From: Kitasatospora setae KM-6054
Lineage (GTDB): Bacteria; Actinomycetota; Actinomycetes; Streptomycetales; Streptomycetaceae
Reading direction: 5' to 3'
Length of the DNA stretch: 64,000 nucleotides
Assembly: GCF_000269985.1 (NCBI RefSeq)
Contig: NC_016109.1
Span: 5,332,001 to 5,396,000 of the forward strand
The position numbers were made by a program, and so were the translations under genes. Under the pieces are notes generated by a model. It searched no databases, was not told the DNA's origin, and worked only from the letters and a program-made list of their open reading frames with translations. This document shows, one piece after another, positions 8,165 through 16,603 of this stretch; the first letter of the stretch is position 1, and each line of letters begins with the position of its first letter.

Positions 8165-10477
8165 TCAGCCCGGGATCTTCACCGTGCGGTCCTTGCCGGT
8201 CTTGGTGACGCCCTGGGCGATGGCGTCCGCCACGTCCTGCGCGGTGATCGGCACCTTCTGGCCGTTGCGGGTGGTCTTCTGCTTGCTGAAGACGGTGCCG
8301 ACCGCCTGCCCCAGCTTGTCCAGGTCCCACTTGAGGACCACGGCGCCGGTCGCGTCCGGCGCCAGCACCAGCGCGGCGGCGGCGGTGTTGCGGCCGAAGG
8401 CGAACTGGGCGGTGCCCGACACGACCGTGACGTTGCCGGCCAGCACCTGCTTGCCGAGGCCGTCGGCGGCGGCCTGCAGCACGTCCTGCCCGACCTTCGG
8501 CTGGGCGTCGGTCACCGGCAGCACCACCTCGGCGTCCGGCTTGCCGGCCGCCCGGGACCGGAACGCCTGCTCCACCAGGTCGGCCGCGCCCGCCGAGTCC
8601 AGCGCCTTGCCGCCGCCGCCCGGGACCACCTCGGCGGTGCCCGCCTCGGTGAAGCGCACGTAGCCCTCCGGCAGGCCCTGCCCGGACTTGGCGCCCAGGT
8701 CGTCCAGCGCGGCCTTCAGCTTCGCCCGGTCGACCCGCACCTGCGGCTCGACCGCCTTGGCGTCGCCGGTCAGCGAGCCCAGCACGTCGACCGGGTTGTA
8801 GCTGTGCCTGGTCAGCGCGTCCACCGTCGCGGTGGTGTCGAAGCTCAGGCCGGCGCTGGCCGGGTCCAGGGTGAGCGACTGCTCGCCGACCTTCACCCGC
8901 ACCGGCTGCTGCCCGACCTTGGCGACCGAGCCGTCCAGCGCCTTCACCGCCTGGTCGCGGGAGTCGCCGCCGATGTCGGTGCCCAGCACCGTGGTGCCCT
9001 TGGGGATGTCCGACTGGTTCAGCATCAGGCCCGCGCCGTACGCGGCCGCGCCGATGAACACCACGGCGACCAAGGCGGTCACCAGCAGCTTCCGGCCGCC
9101 ACCGCCCTTCTTCTTGCCGCCCCCCGCGTCCCCCGCGTTCCCCGCGCTCTTGGCGGCGGGCGCGGCGGGAGCGCCCGGCCCGGCGGGCTGCTCGGCGGCC
9201 GGGGCGGCCGGGGCGGGCTTGGGCTGGGCGGCGCGCGGGCCGCCCGGGAAGGGCTGCGGGGCGGGCTGGTCGGCGAACCGGCCGCCGCCGTCCGCGCCCT
9301 GGCGGGGCCGGGGGTCGTCGGCGAACGGGTCGCCGCCGTTCGGGGACTTCAGGAACAGCTGGGTGGTCGGCGGGTCCGATATCCCGGCGCCCGGCGCCGG
9401 CTCGTCACCGGTGATCGGGTCGAAGCCGCCGATCTGGGTGTCCTCCGGCTCACCGGCGGCCTGCGGCGGCTGCGACTGCGGTTGCCCGCCGCCCGGGCCG
9501 GGGCGGGGGGCGGCGAACGGGTCGGTCGCGCCGTTCACGCCGCCCGCCGGGTTCGCGTCGCCCGCGGGGTTCGCGCCGTTCACGGGGTTCGCGCCGTTCG
9601 GCCGCGGCGCGGGCTGCGGGCGGTGCTGCTGCCGGGCGGGCTGCTCCGGCTGCTGCTGGGCGAACGGGTCCTGGGCCGGCCGGGCCTGTGGGGCCGTGAA
9701 CGGGTCCTGGAAGGGGTCCCGGTCGGCGAACGGGTCCTGCGGGGCGCCGCCCGCGAACGGGTCCTGGGCCGCGGCCCGGAAGGGGTCCTGCGGGGCCGCG
9801 AACGGGTCCTCCTGGCGCGGCAGCGGGTGGCCGCCGGTGCGGGAGGCCACCGGGTCGGCCGGGGCGAACGGCGAGGCGGGCGCGCCGGACGGGCGCGGCG
9901 CGGGCCGGTCGGCGCCGGGCGCGGGGCGCTCCGCGGCGGACCGCTCGGCGGCGGACCGGTCGGGCCCGGCGGGGGCGGGTGCGGGGGCGGCGGCCGGGGC
10001 GGGCTCCGGGCGGCCCTTCTGGCGCGGCTTGAACCACTCGCCGGTGTCGCCGCCGTCGGGGCCGCCCTTCGGGGCCTTCGGCGCGGCCGGCTCCTGCCAC
10101 TCCGGCGGCAGGGTCGGCGGGGTGCCGGTGCGGGCCCCGGCGTCCATCACGCCGAGCACCGGGTCGCCGGCGGAGCCGCGGTGGCGCGGGCCGCTCGGCT
10201 CGGCGGGCTTCTCGTCCTTGACCTTGCTCTGCACGACGACCGGCGGGATCGGCCGCGACCCGGGGATGTTGATCCGCACCCGGGTGGTCAGCGTGGTCTC
10301 CGTGCTCTTCGGCGCCTCGGGCTCCCCGGCGCGCGGCGCCGGGGTCCGGCCGGCGGCCTGGTCCGCGCCGAGCCCGCCGGGCAGGCCGGTGCCGTACGGC
10401 GGGGTGCCCGACGGGTACGCGTCGGGGCCGCCGCGTCGGGGCTGCGGCTGGGCGTTGTCAGATTCGCGGCTGCTCAA
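8165..10477 (-). CDS. Membrane protein with long DPF-repeat cytoplasmic tail and external peptidoglycan-binding-like domain
   Basis: A 770-residue, single-pass protein. Residues 1 to about 455 are Pro/Ala/Gly-rich and predicted disordered, with about nine DPF tripeptides (QDPFA, QDPFR, RDPFQ, TDPFAAP and others) and ANP repeats. After a basic Gly/Lys stretch (GKKKGGGGRK) comes one membrane segment (LLVTALVAVVFIGAAAYGAG, about 460-482). The outer 290 residues contain the IPKGTTVLGTDIGG opening and repeats resembling the PG_binding_4 (VanW-associated) domain. The start is TTG at 10477 with GGAG 9 bases upstream. Function is unknown; a cell-wall-linked role is inferred. The 297 bases upstream to 10774 hold nothing I recognise. 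Confidence 0.8.
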   Translation of the reverse strand: MSSRESDNAQPQPRRGGPDAYPSGTPPYGTGLPGGLGADQAAGRTPAPRAGEPEAPKSTETTLTTRVRINIPGSRPIPPVVVQSKVKDEKPAEPSGPRHRGSAGDPVLGVMDAGARTGTPPTLPPEWQEPAAPKAPKGGPDGGDTGEWFKPRQKGRPEPAPAAAPAPAPAGPDRSAAERSAAERPAPGADRPAPRPSGAPASPFAPADPVASRTGGHPLPRQEDPFAAPQDPFRAAAQDPFAGGAPQDPFADRDPFQDPFTAPQARPAQDPFAQQQPEQPARQQHRPQPAPRPNGANPVNGANPAGDANPAGGVNGATDPFAAPRPGPGGGQPQSQPPQAAGEPEDTQIGGFDPITGDEPAPGAGISDPPTTQLFLKSPNGGDPFADDPRPRQGADGGGRFADQPAPQPFPGGPRAAQPKPAPAAPAAEQPAGPGAPAAPAAKSAGNAGDAGGGKKKGGGGRKLLVTALVAVVFIGAAAYGAGLMLNQSDIPKGTTVLGTDIGGDSRDQAVKALDGSVAKVGQQPVRVKVGEQSLTLDPASAGLSFDTTATVDALTRHSYNPVDVLGSLTGDAKAVEPQVRVDRAKLKAALDDLGAKSGQGLPEGYVRFTEAGTAEVVPGGGGKALDSAGAADLVEQAFRSRAAGKPDAEVVLPVTDAQPKVGQDVLQAAADGLGKQVLAGNVTVVSGTAQFAFGRNTAAAALVLAPDATGAVVLKWDLDKLGQAVGTVFSKQKTTRNGQKVPITAQDVADAIAQGVTKTGKDRTVKIPG

Positions 10478-10774
10478 TGCGCTCTGCTCCGGGTTGGCGG
10501 CCTGGCCGGCCGGGCCGTCCGCTGCGTATCGGGGCGAACGGCCGCCGGACGACGGCGTGCGGCGTGCGGCGGGTCGACCGGCCCCGGGGACAACAGCTCT
10601 TCACGTGTCGGTTGCGGCCGGCGCCCCCCGCCACGCGAGTAGGTGCCGAAGCTACCGTCCGGCCCGCTCGGACCGGACAGCGGGGTGGCCCGCCGGGGCA
10701 CCACCTTACCGACAAGGGATCCGGGCCGTCCGGCGACCGGGTGATCCGGTTGGTCCGGATCGCCCCGGTATGCG

Positions 10775-11230
10775 CTAGCGGTCGCCGCCCTTGACGGCCC
10801 GTCGGGGCTCCGGCGCCGGTACGCCGAACAGGAAGCCGGAACGGGTCGGCAGGGTCGCGCAGACCACCCCGAGCACCGCGCCGCCGAACAGGTACAGGTA
10901 GGCGGACGGCGTCGCCGAGAGCACCAGGTCACCCTCCGGGCGGGGCGCCAGCAGCACCGCCAGCACCAGGAACCAGCCGCCCAGCGCGCAGCCCGCGCCC
11001 AGCTTGGTGCCGGTCGCCCGCAGGCCCCCGTAGAACAGCCCGGCGGTGCCGGCCAGCGCCAGGACCACGCCGAAGCCGCCCCACAGGGTCTGCACGAAAG
11101 CTCCGCACACCGACACCGCGGCGCCGAGCAGGAACAGCACGGCGTAGACGGCGATCCGGACGCCGCGCGGCGGCAGCGGCTCGCCCATCCGCTGCTCGCG
11201 GGTGCCCAGCAGGGCGTGCGTCAACCTCAC
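10775..11230 (-). CDS. Small integral membrane protein (DUF6113-like)
   Basis: A 151-residue protein with about four hydrophobic helices (VYAVLFLLGAAVSVCGAFVQ, VVLALAGTAGLFYGGL, FLVLAVLLAP, YLFGGAVLGVVCATL). The GTG at 11230 overlaps the mshB stop by four bases (GTGA), so it is translationally coupled to mshB; an internal ATG near residue 15 is an alternative start. It resembles the small uncharacterised membrane protein that commonly follows mshB in streptomycetes. Nothing in the sequence indicates a catalytic activity. Confidence 0.8.
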   Translation of the reverse strand: MRLTHALLGTREQRMGEPLPPRGVRIAVYAVLFLLGAAVSVCGAFVQTLWGGFGVVLALAGTAGLFYGGLRATGTKLGAGCALGGWFLVLAVLLAPRPEGDLVLSATPSAYLYLFGGAVLGVVCATLPTRSGFLFGVPAPEPRRAVKGGDR

Positions 11231-12114
11231 CGGGCCACCCCCGCGAACAGGTCGGTCTCCGGGCCGCCCGGGCCCAGCGGCCCGCGCACCAGCTCGTAGT
11301 ACTCGGTGGCCAGCAGCGGCTGCCCGAGGTCGTTGCTGAGCGCGAAGTGGCGCCCGGCCACGGTGATCTGGGTGGCGTGCGCCCGCATCGCGGCCGCCTT
11401 CGCCCCGGCGTGCGCCGCGTTGTCCAGCACGGTGGTGACCAGCCGGTCGTCGACCACGCCCGGGATCTGGTCGACCGGCGCGGTGCCCGGGAACGGCGCC
11501 GCGGCGGCGGTCTCGGCCAGCGCGGCCTCGATCACCGAGCGGGGCACCCGGTTGTAGTAGACCTTGGCGATCCGCCAGGGCGCGCCCAGCTCCGGGCCGA
11601 AGGCCGGGTCGGCGGCCAGCTCGTAGCCGCGCAGCGCCACCCGGTGCGCCTGGATGTGGTCGGGGTGGCCGTAGCCGCCGTCCTCGTCGTACGTCACCAG
11701 CACCAGCGGCCGGACCTCGCGGATCACCGCGGCCAGCAGCCCGGCCGCCTCGTCCACGTCCGCCCGCCAGAAGCAGGACGGGTCGTCGTTGTCCGCGACG
11801 CCCATCATCCCGGAGTCCCGCCAGCGGCCCGGACCGCCCAGGAAGCGGTGGTCGGTGACGCCCAGCGCGCGCATCGCGGCGGCGAGTTCGCCGATCCGGT
11901 GGGCGCCCAGGGTGTCGTCGCGGTCCTGCGCCAGGTGCGCCAGCTCCGGCGGGATCACCTCGCCGCCCTCGCCCAGCGTGCAGGTCACCAGCGTGACCGG
12001 GACGCCCTCGGCCGCGTACCGGGCCATCGTGGAGCCGTTGTTGATCGACTCGTCGTCGGGATGCGCGTGCACCAGCAGCAGCCCGTGCGCGCCGGCCGGA
12101 GGTACGGAGGTCAT
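11227..12114 (-). CDS. mshB: Mycothiol biosynthesis deacetylase MshB
   Basis: A 295-residue zinc hydrolase that deacetylates 1-O-(N-acetyl-glucosaminyl)-myo-inositol in the second dedicated enzymatic activity step of mycothiol biosynthesis in the cytosol (family knowledge). The LmbE/PIG-L zinc motifs are present: AHPDDES near residue 13 and HPDHIQAH near residue 146, with the GGEV and GPGRWRDSGMMG signatures of MshB. Length matches the family. The start at 12114 has no ribosome site but a TAAGCT box 7 bases upstream, which points to a leaderless message. The downstream membrane protein overlaps by four bases. In mycobacteria mshB also lies upstream of the fdxC-dapC region. Confidence 0.96.
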   Translation of the reverse strand: MTSVPPAGAHGLLLVHAHPDDESINNGSTMARYAAEGVPVTLVTCTLGEGGEVIPPELAHLAQDRDDTLGAHRIGELAAAMRALGVTDHRFLGGPGRWRDSGMMGVADNDDPSCFWRADVDEAAGLLAAVIREVRPLVLVTYDEDGGYGHPDHIQAHRVALRGYELAADPAFGPELGAPWRIAKVYYNRVPRSVIEAALAETAAAAPFPGTAPVDQIPGVVDDRLVTTVLDNAAHAGAKAAAMRAHATQITVAGRHFALSNDLGQPLLATEYYELVRGPLGPGGPETDLFAGVAR

Positions 12115-12121
12115 GCCCGGC

Positions 12122-12127
12122 AGCTTA
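12122..12127 (-). promoter_or_regulatory. Leaderless -10 box of mshB
   Basis: TAAGCT on the minus strand lies 7 bases before the ATG at 12114. No ribosome-binding sequence lies between, so transcription would begin at or next to the start codon. Confidence 0.5.
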
Positions 12128-12182
12128 ACGGCCCGCCCGGAGGGGACTCCCCAGGCAGGCCCACGCGCACCGCGGACGGGAC

Positions 12183-12377
12183 CTAGAGGTTCAGGCCGTT
12201 CAGCATCCCGGCCAGGTTGGCCGTCACCTGCTGGATCGACGGCGCGATCGAACTGGACGCCAGGTAGAAGCCGAGCAGCGCGCACACCAGCGCGTGGCTC
12301 ACCTTCAGGGTCGACCGGCGGACCAGGACCACCACCACGACCAGCATCAGCACGACGGCGGAGACGGACAAAGCCAT
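12183..12377 (-). CDS. Tiny two-helix membrane protein
   Basis: A 64-residue protein with two hydrophobic segments (VSAVVLMLVVVVVLV and HALVCALLGFYLASSSIAP) joined by a short basic loop (RRSTLKVS). It ends in an amphipathic tail (VTANLAGMLNGLNL). ATG 12377 has an upstream GGAAGG. It is transcribed alone, divergent from the S9 peptidase gene. I do not recognise a named family; similar tiny proteins are common in streptomycetes. Confidence 0.7.
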   Translation of the reverse strand: MALSVSAVVLMLVVVVVLVRRSTLKVSHALVCALLGFYLASSSIAPSIQQVTANLAGMLNGLNL

Positions 12378-12442
12378 GACGGCTCACACCCTTCCTCGGG
12401 TGCGCGGCCCCGGGGACGGGGCGGCGGGCGGAACGATGGTCA

Positions 12443-12459
12443 ACTGATACCCGATCAGT
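12443..12459. promoter_or_regulatory. Short dyad in divergent promoter region
   Basis: ACTGAT and ATCAGT (6-base arms, 5-base spacer) lie in the 243-base gap between two divergent genes, in the only A/T-richer stretch there. It is a possible operator; the arms are short. Confidence 0.25.
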
Positions 12460-12607
12460 GACACCCGAATGACGTTCCGTGCGCCCGCCCGGGGTGTCGC
12501 GGCCCGCCCGCCGCCCGCTGCGTGCCCGGTCAGCGGGCCTCCGAACGGCCGTACGCCGCCGTCCGGGTGAGCTGCGCCGAACGGGTGGCCGGCGGGGTCC
12601 TGGGCCG

Positions 12608-12613
12608 TAGGGT
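12608..12613 (+). promoter_or_regulatory. Leaderless -10 box of the S9 peptidase gene
   Basis: TAGGGT ends 7 bases before ATG 12621 and no ribosome site lies between, which predicts a leaderless transcript. Confidence 0.5.
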
Positions 12614-12620
12614 CGGCCCC

Positions 12621-14738
12621 ATGACGACCGAGAAGCCGCACGACACCTTCCCCCGGCAGTACGCCCGCACCGGGCGCTTCAGCGCGGGCGCGCCCCGCTC
12701 GTTCAGCGTCTCCCCGGACGGCGCCCGGGTGCTGTTCCTGCGCTCCCGCGGTGAGGGCGCCCCGGCGAACCTGCTGTGGCGGCTCGACACCGCCACCGGC
12801 GCCGAGACCGTGCTCGCCGACCCCGAGGTGCTGCTCGGCGGCGGCGCGGAGGAGCTGTCCGCCGCCGAGCTGGCCCGCCGCGAGCGCAGCCGGGAGACCT
12901 CGGCCGGCATCGTCGGCTACGCCCTGGACGCGGCCGGCCGGACCGCCGTCTTCGCGCTGTCCGGCCGGCTGTTCGCGGTCGACACCGGCACCGGCGCGGC
13001 CCGCGAACTGCCCGCCGCCACCCCGCTGCTGGACCCGCGGCCGAGCCCGGACGGCACGCACGTCGCGTACGCCACCCCGGCCGGCGAGCTGCGGGTGAGC
13101 GCCGTCGACGGCGGCGGCGACCGGCTGCTGGCCGGGCCCGAGGCGGACGGGGTCAGCTGGGGGCAGGCCGAGTTCATCGCGCAGGAGGAGATGGGCCGCG
13201 ACCGCGGGTACTGGTGGGCCCCCGACGGGAGCGCGCTGCTGGCCGCCCGGGTCGACGACACCCCCGTGCGCCGCTGGTGGATCGCCGACCCGGCCAACCC
13301 CGGCCGCCCGCCGGTCGAGGTCGCCTACCCGGCGGCCGGCACCCCCAACGCCGAGGTCGGGCTCTGGCTGCTCGGCCTGGACGGCCGCCGCACCGAGATC
13401 CGCTGGGACCGCGCGGCGTACCCGTACCTGGCCCGGGTGCACTGGTCGGCCGGCGGGCCGCCGCTGCTCCAGGTGCAGGCCCGCGACCAGCGCGAGCAGC
13501 TGGTGCTGGAGGCCGACCCCGCGACCGGCGCCACCACCGTGCTGGTCACCGAGCGGGACCCGGACTGGCTGGAGCTGTTCGCCGGCGCGCCGGTGCGGCT
13601 GGCCGACGGGCGGCTGGTGCGGATCGCCGACCGGGACGGCGTCCGGGTGCTGACCGTCGACGAGCGGGCGCTCACCGACGCCGGGCTGCACGTCCGCGCG
13701 GTGCTCGGGACGGACGGCGGCACCGTGCTGTTCAGCGCCTCCGCCGGGGCCGCCGAGTTCGAGACCCGCCCGCCCGGCTGGCTCGGCGTCTTCGAGGCCG
13801 GCCCGGACGGCGTCCGGGAGGTCGGCGACGGCGCGCTCGGCGCGGTCCGCGGCGGCGGCACCACGGTGCTCACCACCGCCGACCCGCTGCGCCCCGGCAC
13901 CACCGTCACCGTGCACCGCGAGGGCGCCGAACCGCTGGTCGTCGCCTCGCACGCGGCCGTCCCGCTGACCACCGCCCGCCCGGTGTTCCGGTTCGCCGGC
14001 GAGCGGCGGATCCCCTGCGCGGTGCTGCTGCCCACCGGCTACGACCCGGACGTCGACGGGCAGTTGCCCGTCCTGCTCGACCCGTACGGTGGCCCGCACG
14101 GCCAGCGGGTGGTGCGGGCGCACAACCCGCACCTGGTCTCGCAGTGGTTCGCCGACCAGGGCTTCGCGGTGATCGTCGCGGACGGGCGCGGCACCCCCGG
14201 GCACAGCCCCGGCTGGGAGAAGTCGATCAACCGGCGGACCGCCGAGGTCTCCGTCCAGGACCAGGTCGACGCGCTGCACGCGCTCGCCGAGGAGTTCCCG
14301 CTCGACCTGGCGAAGGTCGCCATCCGCGGCTGGTCGTACGGCGGCTACCTGGCCGCCGCCGCGGTGCTCCGCGAGCCGGACGTCTTCCACGCCGCGGTGG
14401 CCGGCGCGCCCGTCACCGAGCACGACCTGTACGACACCCACTACACCGAGCGCTACTACGGCGACCCGGCCGCCGAACCCGCGGCGTACCGGGCCAACTC
14501 GCTGGTGGAGATGGCCCCTTCGCTGCGCCGGCCGCTGATGATCGTGCACGGCCTGGCGGACGACAACGTGGTGGTCGCGCACAGCCTGCGGCTGTCCACC
14601 GCGCTGCTCGCGGCCGGCCGGCCGCACACCGTGCTGCCGCTCTCCGGGGTGACCCACATGACCCCGCAGGAGCAGGTCGCGGAGAACCTGCTGCTGCTCC
14701 AGGTCCGGTTCCTGAAGGAGTCGCTCGGCCTGCTGTGA
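12621..14738 (+). CDS. Dipeptidyl-peptidase IV-type S9 serine peptidase
   Basis: A 705-residue protein with the two-part S9 architecture: an N-terminal beta-propeller (DPPIV_N, about residues 40-440) and a C-terminal alpha/beta-hydrolase catalytic domain. The nucleophile motif GWSYGG is near residue 570, the acid lies in GLADDNVV and the histidine in GVTHMTP at the C-terminus. QAEFIAQEEMGRDRGYWW matches the glutamate loop that binds the substrate amino terminus in DPP-IV enzymes. There is no signal peptide, so it is likely cytosolic and may trim peptides taken up by importers such as the one at the left edge (inference). The start is fixed by the -10 box just upstream and loss of coding character before it. 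Confidence 0.92.
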   Translation: MTTEKPHDTFPRQYARTGRFSAGAPRSFSVSPDGARVLFLRSRGEGAPANLLWRLDTATGAETVLADPEVLLGGGAEELSAAELARRERSRETSAGIVGYALDAAGRTAVFALSGRLFAVDTGTGAARELPAATPLLDPRPSPDGTHVAYATPAGELRVSAVDGGGDRLLAGPEADGVSWGQAEFIAQEEMGRDRGYWWAPDGSALLAARVDDTPVRRWWIADPANPGRPPVEVAYPAAGTPNAEVGLWLLGLDGRRTEIRWDRAAYPYLARVHWSAGGPPLLQVQARDQREQLVLEADPATGATTVLVTERDPDWLELFAGAPVRLADGRLVRIADRDGVRVLTVDERALTDAGLHVRAVLGTDGGTVLFSASAGAAEFETRPPGWLGVFEAGPDGVREVGDGALGAVRGGGTTVLTTADPLRPGTTVTVHREGAEPLVVASHAAVPLTTARPVFRFAGERRIPCAVLLPTGYDPDVDGQLPVLLDPYGGPHGQRVVRAHNPHLVSQWFADQGFAVIVADGRGTPGHSPGWEKSINRRTAEVSVQDQVDALHALAEEFPLDLAKVAIRGWSYGGYLAAAAVLREPDVFHAAVAGAPVTEHDLYDTHYTERYYGDPAAEPAAYRANSLVEMAPSLRRPLMIVHGLADDNVVVAHSLRLSTALLAAGRPHTVLPLSGVTHMTPQEQVAENLLLLQVRFLKESLGLL

Positions 14739-14870
14739 CGGCCCGGTCACCGCCCGACCCGTGACATCCGTCATGCGGAGGCCACGACGCCGGGCACTGC
14801 CGCGGCCACCCCCGTCCGGAGGAGCCTTGAGGAGTCGGAAGAACAACGGCTTCGAAGGGACTTGGTCCAG

Positions 14871-15884
14871 ATGGCGACGGGAACGGGGGAGGTCGCGGCC
14901 TTCCGGAACGTCAGCAAGAGCTACGGCCGGGTGAAGGCGGTGGACGGCCTCGACCTGGTGCTGCGACCCGGCGAGACGGTCGCGCTGCTCGGCCCGAACG
15001 GCGCGGGCAAGTCCAGCAGCCTCGACCTGCTGCTGGGCCTGCGCGAACCCGACAGCGGCACCGTCCGGCTGTTCGGCGGCACCCCGCGGGCCGCGATCAC
15101 GGCCGGCCGGGTCGGCGCGATGCTGCAGAGCGGCGGCCTGATGAGCGACGTCAAGGTCCGCGAGATCGTCGAACTGGCCTGCAAGGTGCACCCCCGCGGC
15201 CACCGGGTCGGCGAGGTGCTGGAGACCGCCGGGATCACCGAACTCGCCGACCGCCGGGTCGACAAGCTCTCCGGCGGCCAGGAGCAGCGGGTCCGGTTCG
15301 CCCTCGCGGTGGCCGGCGCCAACGACCTGATCGTCCTGGACGAGCCCACCACCGGCATGGACGTCACCGTCCGCCGCCGGTTCTGGGAGGCGATGCGGGC
15401 GCAGGCCGACGCCGGGCGCACCGTGCTGTTCGCCACCCACTACCTGGAGGAGGCCGACTCGATCGCCGACCGGGTCCTCGTCCTGCACAAGGGCCGGCTG
15501 ATCGCCGACGGCACCTCCGCCGAGATCAAGGCCCGGGCCGGCGCCCGCCGGATCGGCTTCGAACTGCACCCGGCCGACGGCACCGGCCCCGGCACCGGTC
15601 CCGACGTCGACGAGGCGGTGCTGCGCGCGCTGCCCGGCACCGTCGGACTGGACGTCAGCACCCGCGCCGACGGCGTGCGCACCATCCGGATCCGCTCCGC
15701 CGACGCCGACGCGGGCGTCGCCGCGCTGTACGCGGCGGGCCTGTACCCGCGCGGGCTGGAGGTCACCAGCCTCGGCCTGGAGCAGGCGTTCCTGACCATC
15801 ACCGGCGAACAGGACCGGGCCGAGGACACCGACCGGGCCGAGGACACCGACCGGGCCGCGAGCGAAGAGGAGTACGTCCGATGA
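14871..15884 (+). CDS. ABC transporter ATP-binding protein (drug/lipid exporter type)
   Basis: A 337-residue ATPase of the DrrA/CcmA-like exporter class. Walker A GPNGAGKSS, Q-loop MLQSGGLM, signature LSGGQEQRVRFALAVAG, Walker B LIVLDEPTTGMD and switch HYLEEAD are present. The C-terminal 80 residues form the usual DrrA-like extension. The ATG at 14871 is 11 bases after AAGGG; a TTG nine bases earlier is an alternative. A 2.5-copy 18-bp tandem repeat near the 3' end adds RAEDTDRAEDTDRA. The stop overlaps the permease start (ATGA). It is the first gene of a four-gene exporter plus two-component operon. Confidence 0.93.
   Translation: MATGTGEVAAFRNVSKSYGRVKAVDGLDLVLRPGETVALLGPNGAGKSSSLDLLLGLREPDSGTVRLFGGTPRAAITAGRVGAMLQSGGLMSDVKVREIVELACKVHPRGHRVGEVLETAGITELADRRVDKLSGGQEQRVRFALAVAGANDLIVLDEPTTGMDVTVRRRFWEAMRAQADAGRTVLFATHYLEEADSIADRVLVLHKGRLIADGTSAEIKARAGARRIGFELHPADGTGPGTGPDVDEAVLRALPGTVGLDVSTRADGVRTIRIRSADADAGVAALYAAGLYPRGLEVTSLGLEQAFLTITGEQDRAEDTDRAEDTDRAASEEEYVR
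15813..15857 (+). repeat. 18-bp in-frame tandem duplication
   Basis: Two identical 18-base units (15822-15839, 15840-15857) and a preceding half unit encode an acidic repeat at the C-terminus of the ATPase. Being in frame and near the stop, the copy number could vary between strains without harm. Confidence 0.8.
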
Positions 15885-16603
15885 TCACCCTGGTCCGGCT
15901 GGAGATCCTGCGCACCCTGCGCAACAAGCGGTACCTGATGTTCACCGTGCTCTACCCCGCGCTGCTGTACGTCTTCTTCATCAGCGCCTACGGCAGCGGC
16001 GGCACGGTGGCCGGCGGCGTCCCGGTGAAGTCGTACTTCATGGTCTCGATGGCCACCTTCGGCGCGGTCGGCGCCGTCCTGACCGGCTCGGCGCAGCGCA
16101 TCTCGCTGGAGCGCAAGAGCGGCTGGACCCGGCAGCTGCGGCTGACCGCGCTGCCCGGGCGGGCCTACACGCTCGGCAAGATCGCCGCCTGCGCGGTCAC
16201 CACGCTGCCCGCCATCCTGGTGGTCTTCGCGATCGGCGCGGTCGAGGGCGTCGAGCTGACCGCCGCCCAGTGGCTCGGCCTGGCCGCCGCGCTCTGGCTC
16301 GGCAGCTTCGTCTTCGCCGCGCTCGGCGTCGCCCTCGGCTACGCCGCCGAACCGGACGCCGTGCAGCCCGTGGTGATGATCGTCTACATGCTGATGGCGC
16401 TGTTCGGCGGCACCTGGTTCCCGGTCTCCGGCTCGCTGGAGGCGTACGCCCGGTTCAACCCGGTCTACGACTACAACCAGCTGGCCTCGTTCATCCACGG
16501 CCAGGGCGTCGCCACCCTGCCGATCGCCGTGCTGGCCGGCTTCCTGGCGCTCTTCACCGCCGCCGCGGCCGTCCTGTACCGCAAGGACGCGCGCCGGGCA
16601 TGA
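15881..16603 (+). CDS. ABC-2 type exporter permease
   Basis: A 240-residue membrane protein with about six helices (YLMFTVLYPALLYVFFIS, YFMVSMATFGAVGAVLTG, AACAVTTLPAILVVFAIG, WLGLAAALWLGSFVFAALG, VVMIVYMLMALFGGTWF, PIAVLAGFLALFTAAAAVLY). The LERKSGWTRQLRLTALPGRAY loop and the GGTWFPVSG motif are typical of ABC2 permeases regulated by DesK/LiaS-like two-component systems. It overlaps both neighbours by four bases, so all are coupled. The exported substrate cannot be told from sequence; related systems respond to membrane-active antibiotics or lipid fluidity. Confidence 0.9.
   Translation: MITLVRLEILRTLRNKRYLMFTVLYPALLYVFFISAYGSGGTVAGGVPVKSYFMVSMATFGAVGAVLTGSAQRISLERKSGWTRQLRLTALPGRAYTLGKIAACAVTTLPAILVVFAIGAVEGVELTAAQWLGLAAALWLGSFVFAALGVALGYAAEPDAVQPVVMIVYMLMALFGGTWFPVSGSLEAYARFNPVYDYNQLASFIHGQGVATLPIAVLAGFLALFTAAAAVLYRKDARRA

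Noticed and set aside
12384..15569. A 1061-residue minus-strand reading frame
   Set aside because: It is antisense to the S9 peptidase and ABC ATPase genes, with the repetitive composition of a GC-rich shadow frame.
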